DNA of 32,938 nucleotides from Bacillota bacterium (GCA_023411575.1 JAEYOP010000058.1:1-32938); one strand, 5' to 3'; counted from the stretch's first letter, positions 8,126 to 16,544 are shown. Translations and numbers: made by a program. The notes: generated from the sequence alone by a model not told the origin.

Positions 8126-9323
8126 ATAGCTTTGCTTTGCCGCTCCGGATAAGCGCAAGATTTTTTTCGATCATCCTGTTCCGGACCTGTACGCAGGCAT
8201 AGGACCGCAGTGGGTCCTCCGGCGTATTGATGACATAATCCAGCATTTTATCCACGGTGGTTCTGGCTACGTGCATTCTGGTATCGGAAGAGGCGTAATA
8301 GATGAGGAGCTCTCCGTTGTCTCTTGCTACGGCGCCGTTGCAGAAGATTACATTGGACACGTCGCCGATCCTTTCTTCGCCTTCCGGCGCGATCAGGAAG
8401 CCTCCGGGCCTATGGGTGACCTTCTCCGGATGCTCCGGGTCCGATAAGAACGCATATACCACATACCGCAGACCGGCCGCGGTATTCCGGACTCCGTGGG
8501 CGATATGGAGCCAGCCCTTTTCCGTTTTGATGGGCGCGGGTCCCTGGCCATTTTTGACTTCCTTGATGGTATGATATTCCTTGCATTCCATCAATTCTTC
8601 CTCTTCGATCACCGCTTGTTCAATGGAGGCCGACAGGCCCCATCCGATCCCGCCGCCTTTTCCGGTTTCGATGAAACCGTCCTGGGGCCTGGTGTAGAAA
8701 GCATATTTCCCGTTGATGAATTCGGGATGGAGTACCACATTCCTTTGCTGCGGCGATTTTGTCTTCAGGTCGGCAAGCCTTTCCCAGGTATTCAGATCCC
8801 GGGTCCGTGCGATGCCGCAGGCGGCAATTGCGCTGGAGGTGTCGCCGGGAGGTGCGTCCGGGTCCTTGCGCTCCGTGCAGAAAAGCCCGTACATCCAGCC
8901 GTCTTCGTGCTTTGTAATCCGCATGTCGTACACGTTGACATCCGGGTCCTCCGTTTCCGGCAGGACCACGGGATAATCCCGGAACCGGAAGCCATCTATG
9001 CCGTTTTCGCTTTCCGCCGCCGCAAAAAAGGATTTCCGATCGTTCCCCTCAACCCGGGCAACCAGACAAATCCTTCCGTCCAGTTCGACGGCGCCCGCGT
9101 TGAAAACACAATTGACGCCGTTGCGCTCCATCAGCCACGGATTGGTTTCATGATCCAGATCATATTTCCAGAACAGAGGAATGTGGTCCTTTGTCAGCAC
9201 CGGGTATTGGAATCTTTCATATATGCCGTTGCCGCCCGATAGAGGGGCGTTTTTTCTATTTATTGTCGCCTGGTATTCCCGGACCAATTCCTTCAGTCTG
9301 TTGTCAAAATCAATTCTGCTCAT
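8124..9323 (-). CDS. GH130_1 4-O-beta-D-mannosyl-D-glucose phosphorylase
   Basis: A 399-residue five-bladed beta-propeller inverting phosphorylase. Strong GH130_1 signals are NGVNCVFNAGAV (68-79), the proposed general-acid Asp in VYDMRITKHEDGW (D133), and QQRNVVLHPEF. Others are GWGLSASIEQA, NGQGPAPIKTEKGWLHIAHGV, and ELLIYYASSDTRMHVA. The known reaction splits mannosyl-beta-1,4-glucose with phosphate into mannose 1-phosphate and glucose in the cytoplasm. The ATG at 9323 was chosen for its AGGAG 9 nt upstream; the frame runs on to 9362 without support. It is the last gene of the cassette, 89 nt after the epimerase, which makes its substrate. Confidence is high for the family and good for the substrate from context. 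Confidence 0.9.
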   Translation of the reverse strand: MSRIDFDNRLKELVREYQATINRKNAPLSGGNGIYERFQYPVLTKDHIPLFWKYDLDHETNPWLMERNGVNCVFNAGAVELDGRICLVARVEGNDRKSFFAAAESENGIDGFRFRDYPVVLPETEDPDVNVYDMRITKHEDGWMYGLFCTERKDPDAPPGDTSSAIAACGIARTRDLNTWERLADLKTKSPQQRNVVLHPEFINGKYAFYTRPQDGFIETGKGGGIGWGLSASIEQAVIEEEELMECKEYHTIKEVKNGQGPAPIKTEKGWLHIAHGVRNTAAGLRYVVYAFLSDPEHPEKVTHRPGGFLIAPEGEERIGDVSNVIFCNGAVARDNGELLIYYASSDTRMHVARTTVDKMLDYVINTPEDPLRSYACVQVRNRMIEKNLALIRSGKAKL

Positions 9324-9412
9324 TTTCCAATGCTCCTGTTCCTGTTTTCTCGACCGCTTCACTCAGGCCTGCCTTTCCCGTGTTCTTTGTCCCGCTTTCT
9401 TCCGCTTTCCTT

Positions 9413-10633
9413 CTATTGCTTTCTTCCGGCTATTTCACGGTCTATCCGGCGGAGCATTTCGAAACACATCCTGCCGTTGTGATACGGGCATTTCCACGGG
9501 CCGGCCTTTTCCCCGCCCAGGACGACGGCGCCGTCGCGGCTGACCTCCCGGAACCATTCGCCGTTGGTCCGGTCGATGAGATGCCGGTCTATAAAATTCC
9601 AGGTCTTCAAGGACGCATCCAGATAGCGGGGATCGCGGGAAAGCTCATAGGCATTGAAAAAGCCTACCACCGCTTCTGCCTGCGGCCACCACTCCTTATT
9701 GGCATCCGATCCGGTTTCCTGCCGTTCATTATAAATCCCGCCGAAAGTGGAATCGGTGCCGTTCAAAAGGACGTTTTCCGCCATGCGGAGGGAAATGGCG
9801 CCGATCCTCTTTAAAAGGTCCGGATCGCCCAGGACCTCCGCGGCTTCATACAGCAGCCAGCTGCCTTCGATATCATGGCCGTAGGAGACGGCATCGGAGC
9901 GGCACGTCCAGTCCATATCGAAAAACAGGCGAAAGCTCCAGGACGAGGGAGCCACAATCTTTTCCAGCATTCGCTCCAGCAGCTTCTTCAGGCTTGCCCG
10001 GAGCGATTCCGAGTCACAGACCCGGAGCAGGCCGGTATATGCTTCCAGAATATGAAGATGTGTATTCATGGATTTGGCTACGTTCATATCCTTCGGGCTG
10101 AGCCGCATGTCCGTAATAGCATACCATTCGCGGGTCAATGCTTCGAAATAGCCGCCGTAGCAGGAATCCGCCGCATGCTCTTCAATGCGGCTGAACAGCG
10201 CTATGGCAAGCGATAATGCGGAAGGCTCGCTGGTTGCCCTGTAATATTCCGAAAGGCCGTATACCGCAAAAGCAATGGCGTAGATCTGCTTTTTGGTATC
10301 AGCGGGCTTGCCGTTTGCGTCAAGCAGCCAGTAAACTCCGCCGTATTTCTTATCGACGAAATACTTAGCCAGGTACTCGAAAGCCCGCTTGGCCATGACA
10401 AGGTATTGCTCCTCACGGAAAAACCCATAGGCGGCGGAAAAGGTCCAGAGGATACGCGCCGTGAGAACGGAAGCCTTGTTATGGTTTCCATCGACGGCGA
10501 GATCGTCCGGGATGTAGCCATAAAAGCCTCCCTTTTTCAGGTCGCAGGCATAGTCGATCCAGAACTGGAGGATGTTGTTTTTCAGTTCGCTTTCCAGGTG
10601 GTTTCGTAGATTGCCCAGGATTTCTTCATGCAT
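9413..10633 (-). CDS. Cellobiose 2-epimerase (AGE superfamily)
   Basis: A 406-residue (alpha/alpha)6-barrel epimerase. Cellobiose 2-epimerase motifs are KSMNTHLHILEAYT (H192/H194), SYGHDIEGSWLLYEA (H253), KEWWPQAEAVVGFFNAYE, and GPWKCPYHNGRMCFEM (H385). These His residues are the expected acid/base set. The enzyme inverts C2 of the reducing-end sugar of beta-1,4-disaccharides; in mannan pathways it turns mannobiose into mannosylglucose. The start at 10633 has AAAGGAGA about 13 nt upstream. It lies between two GH130 phosphorylase genes, a known mannan-catabolism arrangement (as in Ruminococcus albus). A plain N-acylglucosamine 2-epimerase is unlikely given these motifs. Confidence 0.92.
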   Translation of the reverse strand: MHEEILGNLRNHLESELKNNILQFWIDYACDLKKGGFYGYIPDDLAVDGNHNKASVLTARILWTFSAAYGFFREEQYLVMAKRAFEYLAKYFVDKKYGGVYWLLDANGKPADTKKQIYAIAFAVYGLSEYYRATSEPSALSLAIALFSRIEEHAADSCYGGYFEALTREWYAITDMRLSPKDMNVAKSMNTHLHILEAYTGLLRVCDSESLRASLKKLLERMLEKIVAPSSWSFRLFFDMDWTCRSDAVSYGHDIEGSWLLYEAAEVLGDPDLLKRIGAISLRMAENVLLNGTDSTFGGIYNERQETGSDANKEWWPQAEAVVGFFNAYELSRDPRYLDASLKTWNFIDRHLIDRTNGEWFREVSRDGAVVLGGEKAGPWKCPYHNGRMCFEMLRRIDREIAGRKQ

Positions 10634-10699
10634 GATCGCGTACTGTCTCTCCTTTACTGTGGTTCTGCTGTAACCTGTTGCGCCAGATGGCACAATGCT

Positions 10700-11728
10700 T
10701 TAAATGATACCTATTTCGCCGTCTTCCCGGATCGCTTCGTTGTTTTCAATAATAAAGGCCACCAGTTCGTCCACCGTGGTATAGGCTATGCCGATATAGG
10801 TGTCCGCAGCTCCGTAATAGATTGCGATCCTGCCTGTCGCCGCATCCTGCAGCGTGGCGCAGGGGAAAACCACGTTATTGACGAAGCCCCTTTCCTCATA
10901 CCACTCCTCCGGGGTCATGATAAAGCATTTGCTCCTGTATTTCACGCGGGAGGGCTCCCTGTGGTCCAGGATGGCGGCGCCCATGCTGTACACGTAACCG
11001 TTGCAGGTTTGCGTAACGCCGTGGTAGAGCATGAGCCACCCGTCCGTTATTTCGATGGGGGCGGGGCCGCCGCCGATTTTCAGCGTCTGCCACCAGCCGC
11101 CGCAGCCTTCCCTGGACATGACGTGCTTGTGGTTCCCCCAATAGGTCAGGTCGGGGCTTTCGCTTACAAAAATGTCCCCGAAGGGGGTGTGCCCGCTGTC
11201 GCTGGGACGGGACAGCAGCAGGTACATGCCGTTGATTTTTCTAGGGAACAGGACGCCGTTCCGGTTATAGGGAAGGAAAGGGTTGGAAAGCCGTACAAAG
11301 GTCTTGAAGTCCTTTGTCCTGGCTACTCCGAGGGAAGCGCCGTAAAAATCCGTGCACCAGATGATATAATAGGCGTCGTCGATTTTTACGAGCCGGGGAT
11401 CATAAGCATATTTGGGGTTGAAGGGCTCCCCCGCCCCGTTGACAAAATCAATGCCTTTGTCTTCAAACGCCCAGTTCACCCCGTCGCCGCTCCGGCCCAA
11501 AAGCAGGTGGGGACGGCCGTTGGTCGCCTCCGCCCGGAAAACGCCGACATAGCTGCCCTCAAAGGGAACGACGGCGCTGTTGAATATCCTGGAAATACCC
11601 TTGACGGGATTCCTTTTTACGATGGGGTTTCCGGAATGCCTCCAGACCGGTCCCATATGGTCCTGCGGCTTATCCTGCCAGGGGATGTTCGGCAGGTTTT
11701 CTCCCAGTATTTGCGGTGTGTTGTTCAT
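10700..11728 (-). CDS. GH130_2 beta-1,4-mannooligosaccharide phosphorylase
   Basis: A 342-residue GH130 beta-propeller phosphorylase, distinct from the GH130_1 protein in the same operon. Signals are FNSAVVPFEGSYVGVFRAE, AYDPRLVKIDDAYYI with the proposed catalytic D110, and GGGPAPIEITDGWLMLYHG. Others are EERGFVNNVVFPCA and IYYGAADTYIGIAYT. Related enzymes release mannose 1-phosphate from beta-1,4-mannooligosaccharides; others in this subfamily act on mannosyl-N-acetylglucosamine. The epimerase neighbour favours mannooligosaccharides. AGAGGAGA sits 8 nt before the ATG at 11728. It precedes the epimerase by 66 nt. Confidence 0.9.
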   Translation of the reverse strand: MNNTPQILGENLPNIPWQDKPQDHMGPVWRHSGNPIVKRNPVKGISRIFNSAVVPFEGSYVGVFRAEATNGRPHLLLGRSGDGVNWAFEDKGIDFVNGAGEPFNPKYAYDPRLVKIDDAYYIIWCTDFYGASLGVARTKDFKTFVRLSNPFLPYNRNGVLFPRKINGMYLLLSRPSDSGHTPFGDIFVSESPDLTYWGNHKHVMSREGCGGWWQTLKIGGGPAPIEITDGWLMLYHGVTQTCNGYVYSMGAAILDHREPSRVKYRSKCFIMTPEEWYEERGFVNNVVFPCATLQDAATGRIAIYYGAADTYIGIAYTTVDELVAFIIENNEAIREDGEIGII

Positions 11729-11794
11729 GGAAAGTCTCCTCTCTGAAGCTTTTGTTTATCTATTCTGCAAGTGCACTATTGGCCGGTATGAGGG

Positions 11795-12631
11795 TCACGC
11801 TTTGACGGAGCCCTGTGTAAAGCCGTTATACAGGTATTTTTGCAGGGACAGGAATACGATGAGCGTGGGTAAAATAGCCAGGACGATCATGGCGCAGATG
11901 ATTTCCCAGTGGGCGCCGTATGGCCCGATAAAATTGAAAAGGCCCGTGGAAACGACTTTCAGGCTTTTCTTCGGCATATAGAGGAACGGGGTGTAAAAGT
12001 CGTTGTACACATTGATCCCTTTTACAATAAAGACGGTGACAATGGCCGGCTTCAGCAGGGGCAGGATGATCCGGCCGAAAATCGTCAGGTACGACGCGCC
12101 GTCCAGCATCGCCGATTCGTCCAGCGATACGGAAATATTGGAAATGAACTGGATAAAGATATAGATTGCCATGATGTCCGTGCCCAGGTACAGGATGACC
12201 GCAGCCATCCTGGTATTGAACAGATGCAGGGTGTTGACGATTTTGAAGGTGGCGACCTGGGTCGTTACGCCGGGGATCAGGGTTGCGAAAAGGAAGGCGG
12301 CCAATATGGCGTTCCGGAACTTGAAACGGAACCGGTCCAGGACGTAGGCCACCATGGAGCCCAGGAGAATTGCCCCGAAGACGGACAGGAGCAGGATGAT
12401 GCCCGTATTCAGGAAGCCCTTGAACATTTCGCCGTCCACAATGGCACGCCTGAAATTTTCCAGGTTCGCAAAGTTCTGCGGAGGCTGCAGGGGAGAGGTG
12501 GAATTGTATTCCTTTTCCGTCTTGAAGGCGGCGAAGAAGACCATCAATATGGGGAGAACCACCGCAAGCACGGCAAGAACCAGGGATAAATACTTCAGGG
12601 CCGAAGCGAGAAGAGCTCTGGCTTTTTTCAT
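11795..12631 (-). CDS. Sugar ABC transporter permease, MalG type
   Basis: A 278-residue inner-membrane permease with six hydrophobic helices. The conserved EAA loop, DESAMLDGASYLTIFGRIIL, docks with a shared ATPase. The start at 12631 has AAAGGAGG 7 nt upstream and overlaps the stop of the partner permease by 4 nt, indicating translational coupling. With the MalF-type partner and the lipoprotein binding protein it should import mannooligosaccharides. No ATPase gene is present in the cassette. Confidence 0.92.
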   Translation of the reverse strand: MKKARALLASALKYLSLVLAVLAVVLPILMVFFAAFKTEKEYNSTSPLQPPQNFANLENFRRAIVDGEMFKGFLNTGIILLLSVFGAILLGSMVAYVLDRFRFKFRNAILAAFLFATLIPGVTTQVATFKIVNTLHLFNTRMAAVILYLGTDIMAIYIFIQFISNISVSLDESAMLDGASYLTIFGRIILPLLKPAIVTVFIVKGINVYNDFYTPFLYMPKKSLKVVSTGLFNFIGPYGAHWEIICAMIVLAILPTLIVFLSLQKYLYNGFTQGSVKA

Positions 12632-13512
12632 ACCGGCGCCTCCTTTTCCTTAAAGAGCTGCTTCTGCAGCAGGGTTACAACGATCACGATCAGCAGCAGT
12701 ACGGTGGCCATAGCCGATGCAAGGCCGAACTTCTGGTTCTTGAAGGCCATATCCACCGTCTTGACGACAAACGTCATGCTGCCGTTTCCGCCGTGGGTCA
12801 TGACGTAGGGGATTTCAAACACGCTGATGGACCCGCTGATCGCCAGGATCATATTCAGTTCCACGATGCTTTTGATCGAAGGGAAGATAATATATCTGAA
12901 CTGCTGCCAACGGCTGGCCCCGTCGATTTCCGCAGCTTCGTAATATTCCGAGGAAATGGATTGGATTGCGCCCAGAAAGAGAATGAACGCGTACCCGAGG
13001 TACCTCCAGACGGATACGCCCGCAAGGGAATAATTGATTATGTTCGGGTTTCTAAGCCAGGGTTGTATCAGGGCGTCCGCACCGAGCAGCTTCAAAAACG
13101 AATCCAGTGTTCCGCCTGTTCTGTAGAAGTAGAGGAAGATGAAGGAAATGGCTATTCCGTTCATTAAGTAAGGAAAGAACAGAACGCCTTTGAAAAAGTT
13201 CCGGCCTGCCGTCTTAAAGCTCAATATGGTGGCAAAATACAGGGCAAGGCCCAGTTGTACGAAGGATGCGCCGAAATAGTAAAGACTGACCTGAAATACG
13301 GAGAACAATTCCGGCCTTGTAAACAGCTCCACATAGTTTTGGAGACCCACGAAGTTCATGGTTTTGGAATACCCATTCCACTCGTTAAAGCTGTATTTCA
13401 GCATATTGATCAGGGGAAGGTATGAAAAGGTAAACAGGAGCAGCAGCGGTAAAAAGAGGAATGTGACGATCAGGATAATTTTTTGCGTCTTGTAGTCGAT
13501 ACGGGAAAACAT
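12628..13512 (-). CDS. Sugar ABC transporter permease, MalF type
   Basis: A 294-residue permease with a first helix at residues ~13-33 and five more helices. The EAA loop reads YYEAAEIDGASRWQQFRYI, and NEWNGYSKTMNFVGLQNYVE is a typical MalF-type periplasm-facing segment. TGGAGGT lies 6-7 nt before the ATG at 13512. It overlaps the next permease by 4 nt. It is separated from the binding-protein gene by 265 bp holding a long hairpin, which may set permease expression lower than that of the binding protein. Confidence 0.92.
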   Translation of the reverse strand: MFSRIDYKTQKIILIVTFLFLPLLLLFTFSYLPLINMLKYSFNEWNGYSKTMNFVGLQNYVELFTRPELFSVFQVSLYYFGASFVQLGLALYFATILSFKTAGRNFFKGVLFFPYLMNGIAISFIFLYFYRTGGTLDSFLKLLGADALIQPWLRNPNIINYSLAGVSVWRYLGYAFILFLGAIQSISSEYYEAAEIDGASRWQQFRYIIFPSIKSIVELNMILAISGSISVFEIPYVMTHGGNGSMTFVVKTVDMAFKNQKFGLASAMATVLLLIVIVVTLLQKQLFKEKEAPV

Positions 13513-13568
13513 ATTTGTACCTCCAGATATTTAAGCGGAATAAGGGAAAGAGCCCTGCGCTTCCCTTT

Positions 13569-13729
13569 AGAACCTGTTTCGCATCTGTTGGCGCCTGATC
13601 TTTTGGCGGATTTTCCGTCATACTGCGTTAAATTTTCTTGGAATAAACAGATTATTCCTGCGAAAATTTGCCTTGTCTGACGAAAAATCCGCTCAAAATC
13701 TCAGGCACCCCAGATGCGAAACAGGTTCT
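13569..13729. repeat. 161-bp near-perfect inverted repeat (long hairpin, MITE-like)
   Basis: Two 78-nt arms (13569-13646 and 13652-13729) flank a 5-nt loop, ACAGA. The outer 19 bp, starting AGAACCTGTTTC and ending CGCATCTG, are a perfect inverted match. Inner blocks around GCGGATTTT-CGTCA and AAATTTTC-GGAATAA match with few mismatches or gaps. The repeat ends sharply: the bases just outside do not pair. No clear target-site duplication is seen. It sits between the binding-protein stop and the first permease, so it would form a strong RNA hairpin in the operon message. It may be a small mobile element without genes, an mRNA-stabilising or attenuating structure, or both. Confidence 0.9.
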
Positions 13730-13777
13730 TATTCCCGCAATAGTACGCGCCTGTTCCGGATTGGAGCGCGGGACCGC

Positions 13778-15175
13778 CTACGGCGTTACGCCCAGATCCT
13801 TTCTGGCTTTGGCCCATTTTGCGTTCAAATCCTTCATGATATCGTCATAGGATTCCTTCCTTGTACCCATGGCCGCTTCTACGATCCGCTTTTTGAAATC
13901 GGATTGCCACAGCCCGACTTCCGACTTCTGGTCGATCTTGTCCAGCAGTCCGGCTTCGCTGGCGGGAGCGGGATTGTTGACGATCAGCTTGACTCCGAGG
14001 TCCTGGAAGGCCTTCAGCGCATCCGGGAACTCACTTTGCTTGGACTTGAGCACGTTGATGGCGCCGAGCTGTTTTGCGTAGTCGGTTTCATTCAGGAAGA
14101 AATCGATCCAGGCCCTTGCGGCTTCTTTATTCTGGCTGTTCGTGTTGACCGCCACATTCCGGTCTCCGCCGGAGCCGGCATAGAGGCTGCCATCGGCGTT
14201 GGTATACGGGAAGGGCATGAATCCCACGTCGGCGGGATCCGTACCCTGCTGGACGCCTCTTTCCTGGCACTGGGCGATAGCCCACGACCCAAGCATCATG
14301 GTAGCGATTTCACCGGTCGCGAGGCGGGTCTTGGAGGATTCCCAGTCAGTGGTCAGGGGATCGTCTTCGCACAGGCCGTTCTTCACCGCGTCGTAAAGAA
14401 GCTTGTAAACGATGTAATGGGGTTTGCCGGGCGAGAAGGGATCGTCCATATGGACCAGCTTGTTGACGTAATCCGGGTCGCCGGACACGGATGTCCTGTG
14501 GTCTTCATACTGGCCGGCCAGCGTCCAGTCCGCGGCGTAATTCGTATAGTACGGAATGGCTTTGGTCTTTTCCTTTATGAGTTTCAAATCGGCGATGAAT
14601 TCGTCGGGCGTCTTGGGGAGGGTGGCAACCCCGGCTTCCGAATAAATCCGCTTGTTGTATACGATACCGAAGGCGTTTCCGCAGGTAGGCAGGCCGTATA
14701 CGTCCTCGCCTATGGTTGCCTTGGACTGGCGGATCCACATATAGGTATTTTCAAGGTCGGCAGCGGTTCCAAGCTTTTCGAAATAGTTCGGGTAATCGTT
14801 CTGGTTGATTTTGTCGGAGATGATCAGCGCGTCGCCGTAATCATTGGAATTCATGCGGATGGTCATCTGCCCGTCGTAATCGGAGTAGGTTTCGGTGGTG
14901 ATCTTTACATCGGGATATTTTTCGTTGAATTTGGCAATGTAGCCCTTGATCAAGGTGCCGTCGATGTCGGTGCGGTGGTGAATGAACGTAAGGTCGCCCT
15001 TGAGGGCGGCCACGGGTTCAGCCGGTGTGGAGGCGTCTGCCGCCGGCGCCGTCGAAGCTTCCGTCACGGCCGCTTCCGTCGAGCCGGTTCCCGCCGGTTC
15101 CGCCGCCTTGGTGCATCCGACCGAGAGTGAGATCAACAGGACGACGGCCAGAAGAATGGATACGTACTTCCTCAT
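13778..15175 (-). CDS. Sugar ABC transporter substrate-binding lipoprotein
   Basis: A 465-residue family 1 extracellular solute-binding protein. The signal peptide ends in a lipobox LSVGC (C21). A low-complexity Ala/Thr/Glu/Pro linker follows to about residue 58. The mature domain shows LTFIHHRTDIDGTLIKGY, FNEKYPDVKITTET, YGLPTCGNAFGIVYNK, and GEIATMMLGSWA, typical of oligosaccharide-binding proteins. AAGGGGGAA lies 7 nt before the ATG at 15175. It is the first gene after the LacI-controlled promoter. Ligand is inferred from the downstream mannoside phosphorylases. Confidence 0.92.
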   Translation of the reverse strand: MRKYVSILLAVVLLISLSVGCTKAAEPAGTGSTEAAVTEASTAPAADASTPAEPVAALKGDLTFIHHRTDIDGTLIKGYIAKFNEKYPDVKITTETYSDYDGQMTIRMNSNDYGDALIISDKINQNDYPNYFEKLGTAADLENTYMWIRQSKATIGEDVYGLPTCGNAFGIVYNKRIYSEAGVATLPKTPDEFIADLKLIKEKTKAIPYYTNYAADWTLAGQYEDHRTSVSGDPDYVNKLVHMDDPFSPGKPHYIVYKLLYDAVKNGLCEDDPLTTDWESSKTRLATGEIATMMLGSWAIAQCQERGVQQGTDPADVGFMPFPYTNADGSLYAGSGGDRNVAVNTNSQNKEAARAWIDFFLNETDYAKQLGAINVLKSKQSEFPDALKAFQDLGVKLIVNNPAPASEAGLLDKIDQKSEVGLWQSDFKKRIVEAAMGTRKESYDDIMKDLNAKWAKARKDLGVTP

Positions 15176-15203
15176 TAAAAATTCCCCCTTTATTTAATTT
15201 AGG

Positions 15204-15213
15204 TTACCGATAA
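15204..15213 (-). promoter_or_regulatory. Candidate LacI-family operator at the binding-protein promoter
   Basis: On the minus strand this reads TTATCGGTAA, an imperfect palindrome centred on CG as in LacI-family sites. The same 10-mer occurs once more, upstream of the regulator gene (16478-16487). Here it covers the predicted transcription start, just downstream of the -10, a natural place for repression. Confidence 0.65.
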
Positions 15214-15218
15214 TCTAT

Positions 15219-15247
15219 ATTTTAGTATGAATTTAAGTTAGAGTCAA
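15219..15247 (-). promoter_or_regulatory. Promoter of the mannan transport/phosphorolysis operon
   Basis: On the minus strand TTGACT (15242-15247) and TAAAAT (15219-15224) are separated by 17 bp. The start of transcription would fall near 15212, inside the candidate operator and ~37 nt before the binding-protein ATG. Confidence 0.65.
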
Positions 15248-15269
15248 TGCGGAAATGAAAAAAGATTGA

Positions 15270-15329
15270 AATTTTATATAAAAAATGCACAAATATCGAT
15301 TTATGAATTAAACCGACATTGTGCATTTT
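15270..15329 (-). terminator. Likely terminator of the LacI regulator gene
   Basis: An 11-bp perfect stem (15282-15292 with 15319-15329, AAAATGCACAA/TTGTGCATTTT) has a 26-nt loop. In the minus direction it is followed by a T-rich stretch, TTTATATAAAAT. It lies between the lacI stop and the next promoter. The loop is large and the tract imperfect, so termination may be partial. Confidence 0.5.
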
Positions 15330-15393
15330 CAATAAATACGGAGGAAGAATACCTAATAAAGACGCGGTTTGTTAGCTAAGGATCGGCTAAAAA

Positions 15394-16419
15394 TCAGCTC
15401 TTGGAATTGTCGGGGCCGATATTCCGGACGGAGTCCCGGTGTATGATGTCGCCCTTGATGGTTACCCGGCCATACCGGGCGCTTTCCTTTTGAATCTTTT
15501 TGAAAATGAACTTGCTGACCGTCTTTGCCATCTGCTCGATATGTACGCTCATGGTCGTGATCTGCGGTATGGACAGAGAGGAGTGGACGCTGTTGTCAAA
15601 GCCCACGACGGAGACGTCGCCGGGCACTTCATATCCCAGCTCCTTCAGATGGACGACCAGATTGTACGCCACCTCGTCGTTGTTGCAGACAAAGGCGGTC
15701 GGCATATTTGCGGGCAGGACGATATCGATGTATTTGCCGTCCTTGTCCCGGTCCTTGATAATGTAGTCCTCCCGCAGCCACATCCTGTTTTCCAGAAGGG
15801 CTTTGAAGTAGCCCAGGAACCGGTCCTGGATGCTGCTGGTGGCATAAATGTCGCCGATAAAGGCAATGCTTTTGTGGCCGTTTTTGATCAGGTAGCTGGT
15901 GATCTCGTAAGAGCCGAAGAAATTGTCGGTAACGACGGAATCGATGTCGATCCTTTCATCATAGAAATCCAGCAGCACAACGGGTATATCCGATTTTTCA
16001 AGCAGATGGGCGTATGAAATGTCGATCTGGCCGAGAACGATCAGCCCGTCGATCTTTTTTTCGTAATAGGCCCTCGGCAGGACGAGCTGCTTTTCGTCCT
16101 GGAGGCTTAAAACCTGGATAATCACCGAATAGCCGTATTCTCCAAGCTTCTGGGAGATGTACTGGTGAAAGGCGGGGTAGAAGGACTGGGGTCTTCCAAT
16201 AAACCGTTCCGATACGATCACGCCTACATTATAGGAATAGCCGTCCTTTATGGATTTGGCAAGGGTGTTGAGCCTGTACCCCATCTCTTCGGCGCATTCC
16301 GTAATTTTGTTCTTGAGTTCCTCCCCGACGCCCTCCTTGCCTCCCAGCGCCTTGGATACGGTTACCACGCTTACGTTGAGCTTATCGGCGATATCCTTCA
16401 TGGTAACGCTTTTTTTCAT
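15394..16419 (-). CDS. LacI-family transcriptional regulator of the mannan cassette
   Basis: A 341-residue regulator. The N-terminal helix-turn-helix is VTMKDIADKLNVSVVTVSKA (residues ~5-24), followed by the hinge region and GYRLNTLAKSIKDG. The C-terminal two-lobed sugar-binding domain shows NVGVIVSERF, DGLIVLGQIDISYA, VVTDNFFGSYEIT, and VSVVGFDNSVHSSLSIPQIT. AAGGAGG at 7 nt supports the ATG at 16419; the frame extends to 16437 without its own site. It is upstream of and on the same strand as the transport operon. A matching 10-bp core before both genes suggests autoregulation plus control of the operon, with a mannooligosaccharide as probable inducer. Confidence 0.92.
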   Translation of the reverse strand: MKKSVTMKDIADKLNVSVVTVSKALGGKEGVGEELKNKITECAEEMGYRLNTLAKSIKDGYSYNVGVIVSERFIGRPQSFYPAFHQYISQKLGEYGYSVIIQVLSLQDEKQLVLPRAYYEKKIDGLIVLGQIDISYAHLLEKSDIPVVLLDFYDERIDIDSVVTDNFFGSYEITSYLIKNGHKSIAFIGDIYATSSIQDRFLGYFKALLENRMWLREDYIIKDRDKDGKYIDIVLPANMPTAFVCNNDEVAYNLVVHLKELGYEVPGDVSVVGFDNSVHSSLSIPQITTMSVHIEQMAKTVSKFIFKKIQKESARYGRVTIKGDIIHRDSVRNIGPDNSKS

Positions 16420-16477
16420 GTCCTGTCCTCCTTGCAAACGCGCCTGCCGGCTTACTGCCGGATATTTTCAAGCGTGT

Positions 16478-16487
16478 TTATCGGTAA
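16478..16487 (+). promoter_or_regulatory. Candidate LacI-family operator upstream of lacI-type gene
   Basis: TTATCGGTAA, identical to the core at 15204-15213 but in opposite orientation. It lies 59 bp before the regulator ATG and downstream of its likely -10, consistent with autorepression. Confidence 0.6.
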
Positions 16488-16511
16488 AGTAAAAATTAGC
16501 CTAATAAGTTC

Positions 16512-16538
16512 AGTATATCATGTTTTATATAAATACAA
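16512..16538 (-). promoter_or_regulatory. Possible promoter of the LacI regulator gene
   Basis: On the minus strand TATACT (16512-16517) follows TTGTAT (16533-16538) at a short 15-bp spacing. The -10 is convincing; the -35 is tentative. Confidence 0.4.
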
Positions 16539-16544
16539 CAGCAG

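Noticed and set aside
10628..11746. 372-codon plus-strand ORF
   Set aside because: It is antisense to the GH130_2 phosphorylase gene and arises from G+C-rich codon bias.
13673..15130. Long 485-codon plus-strand ORF
   Set aside because: It is antisense to the binding-protein gene, which has a lipobox, ribosome binding site and clear family motifs.
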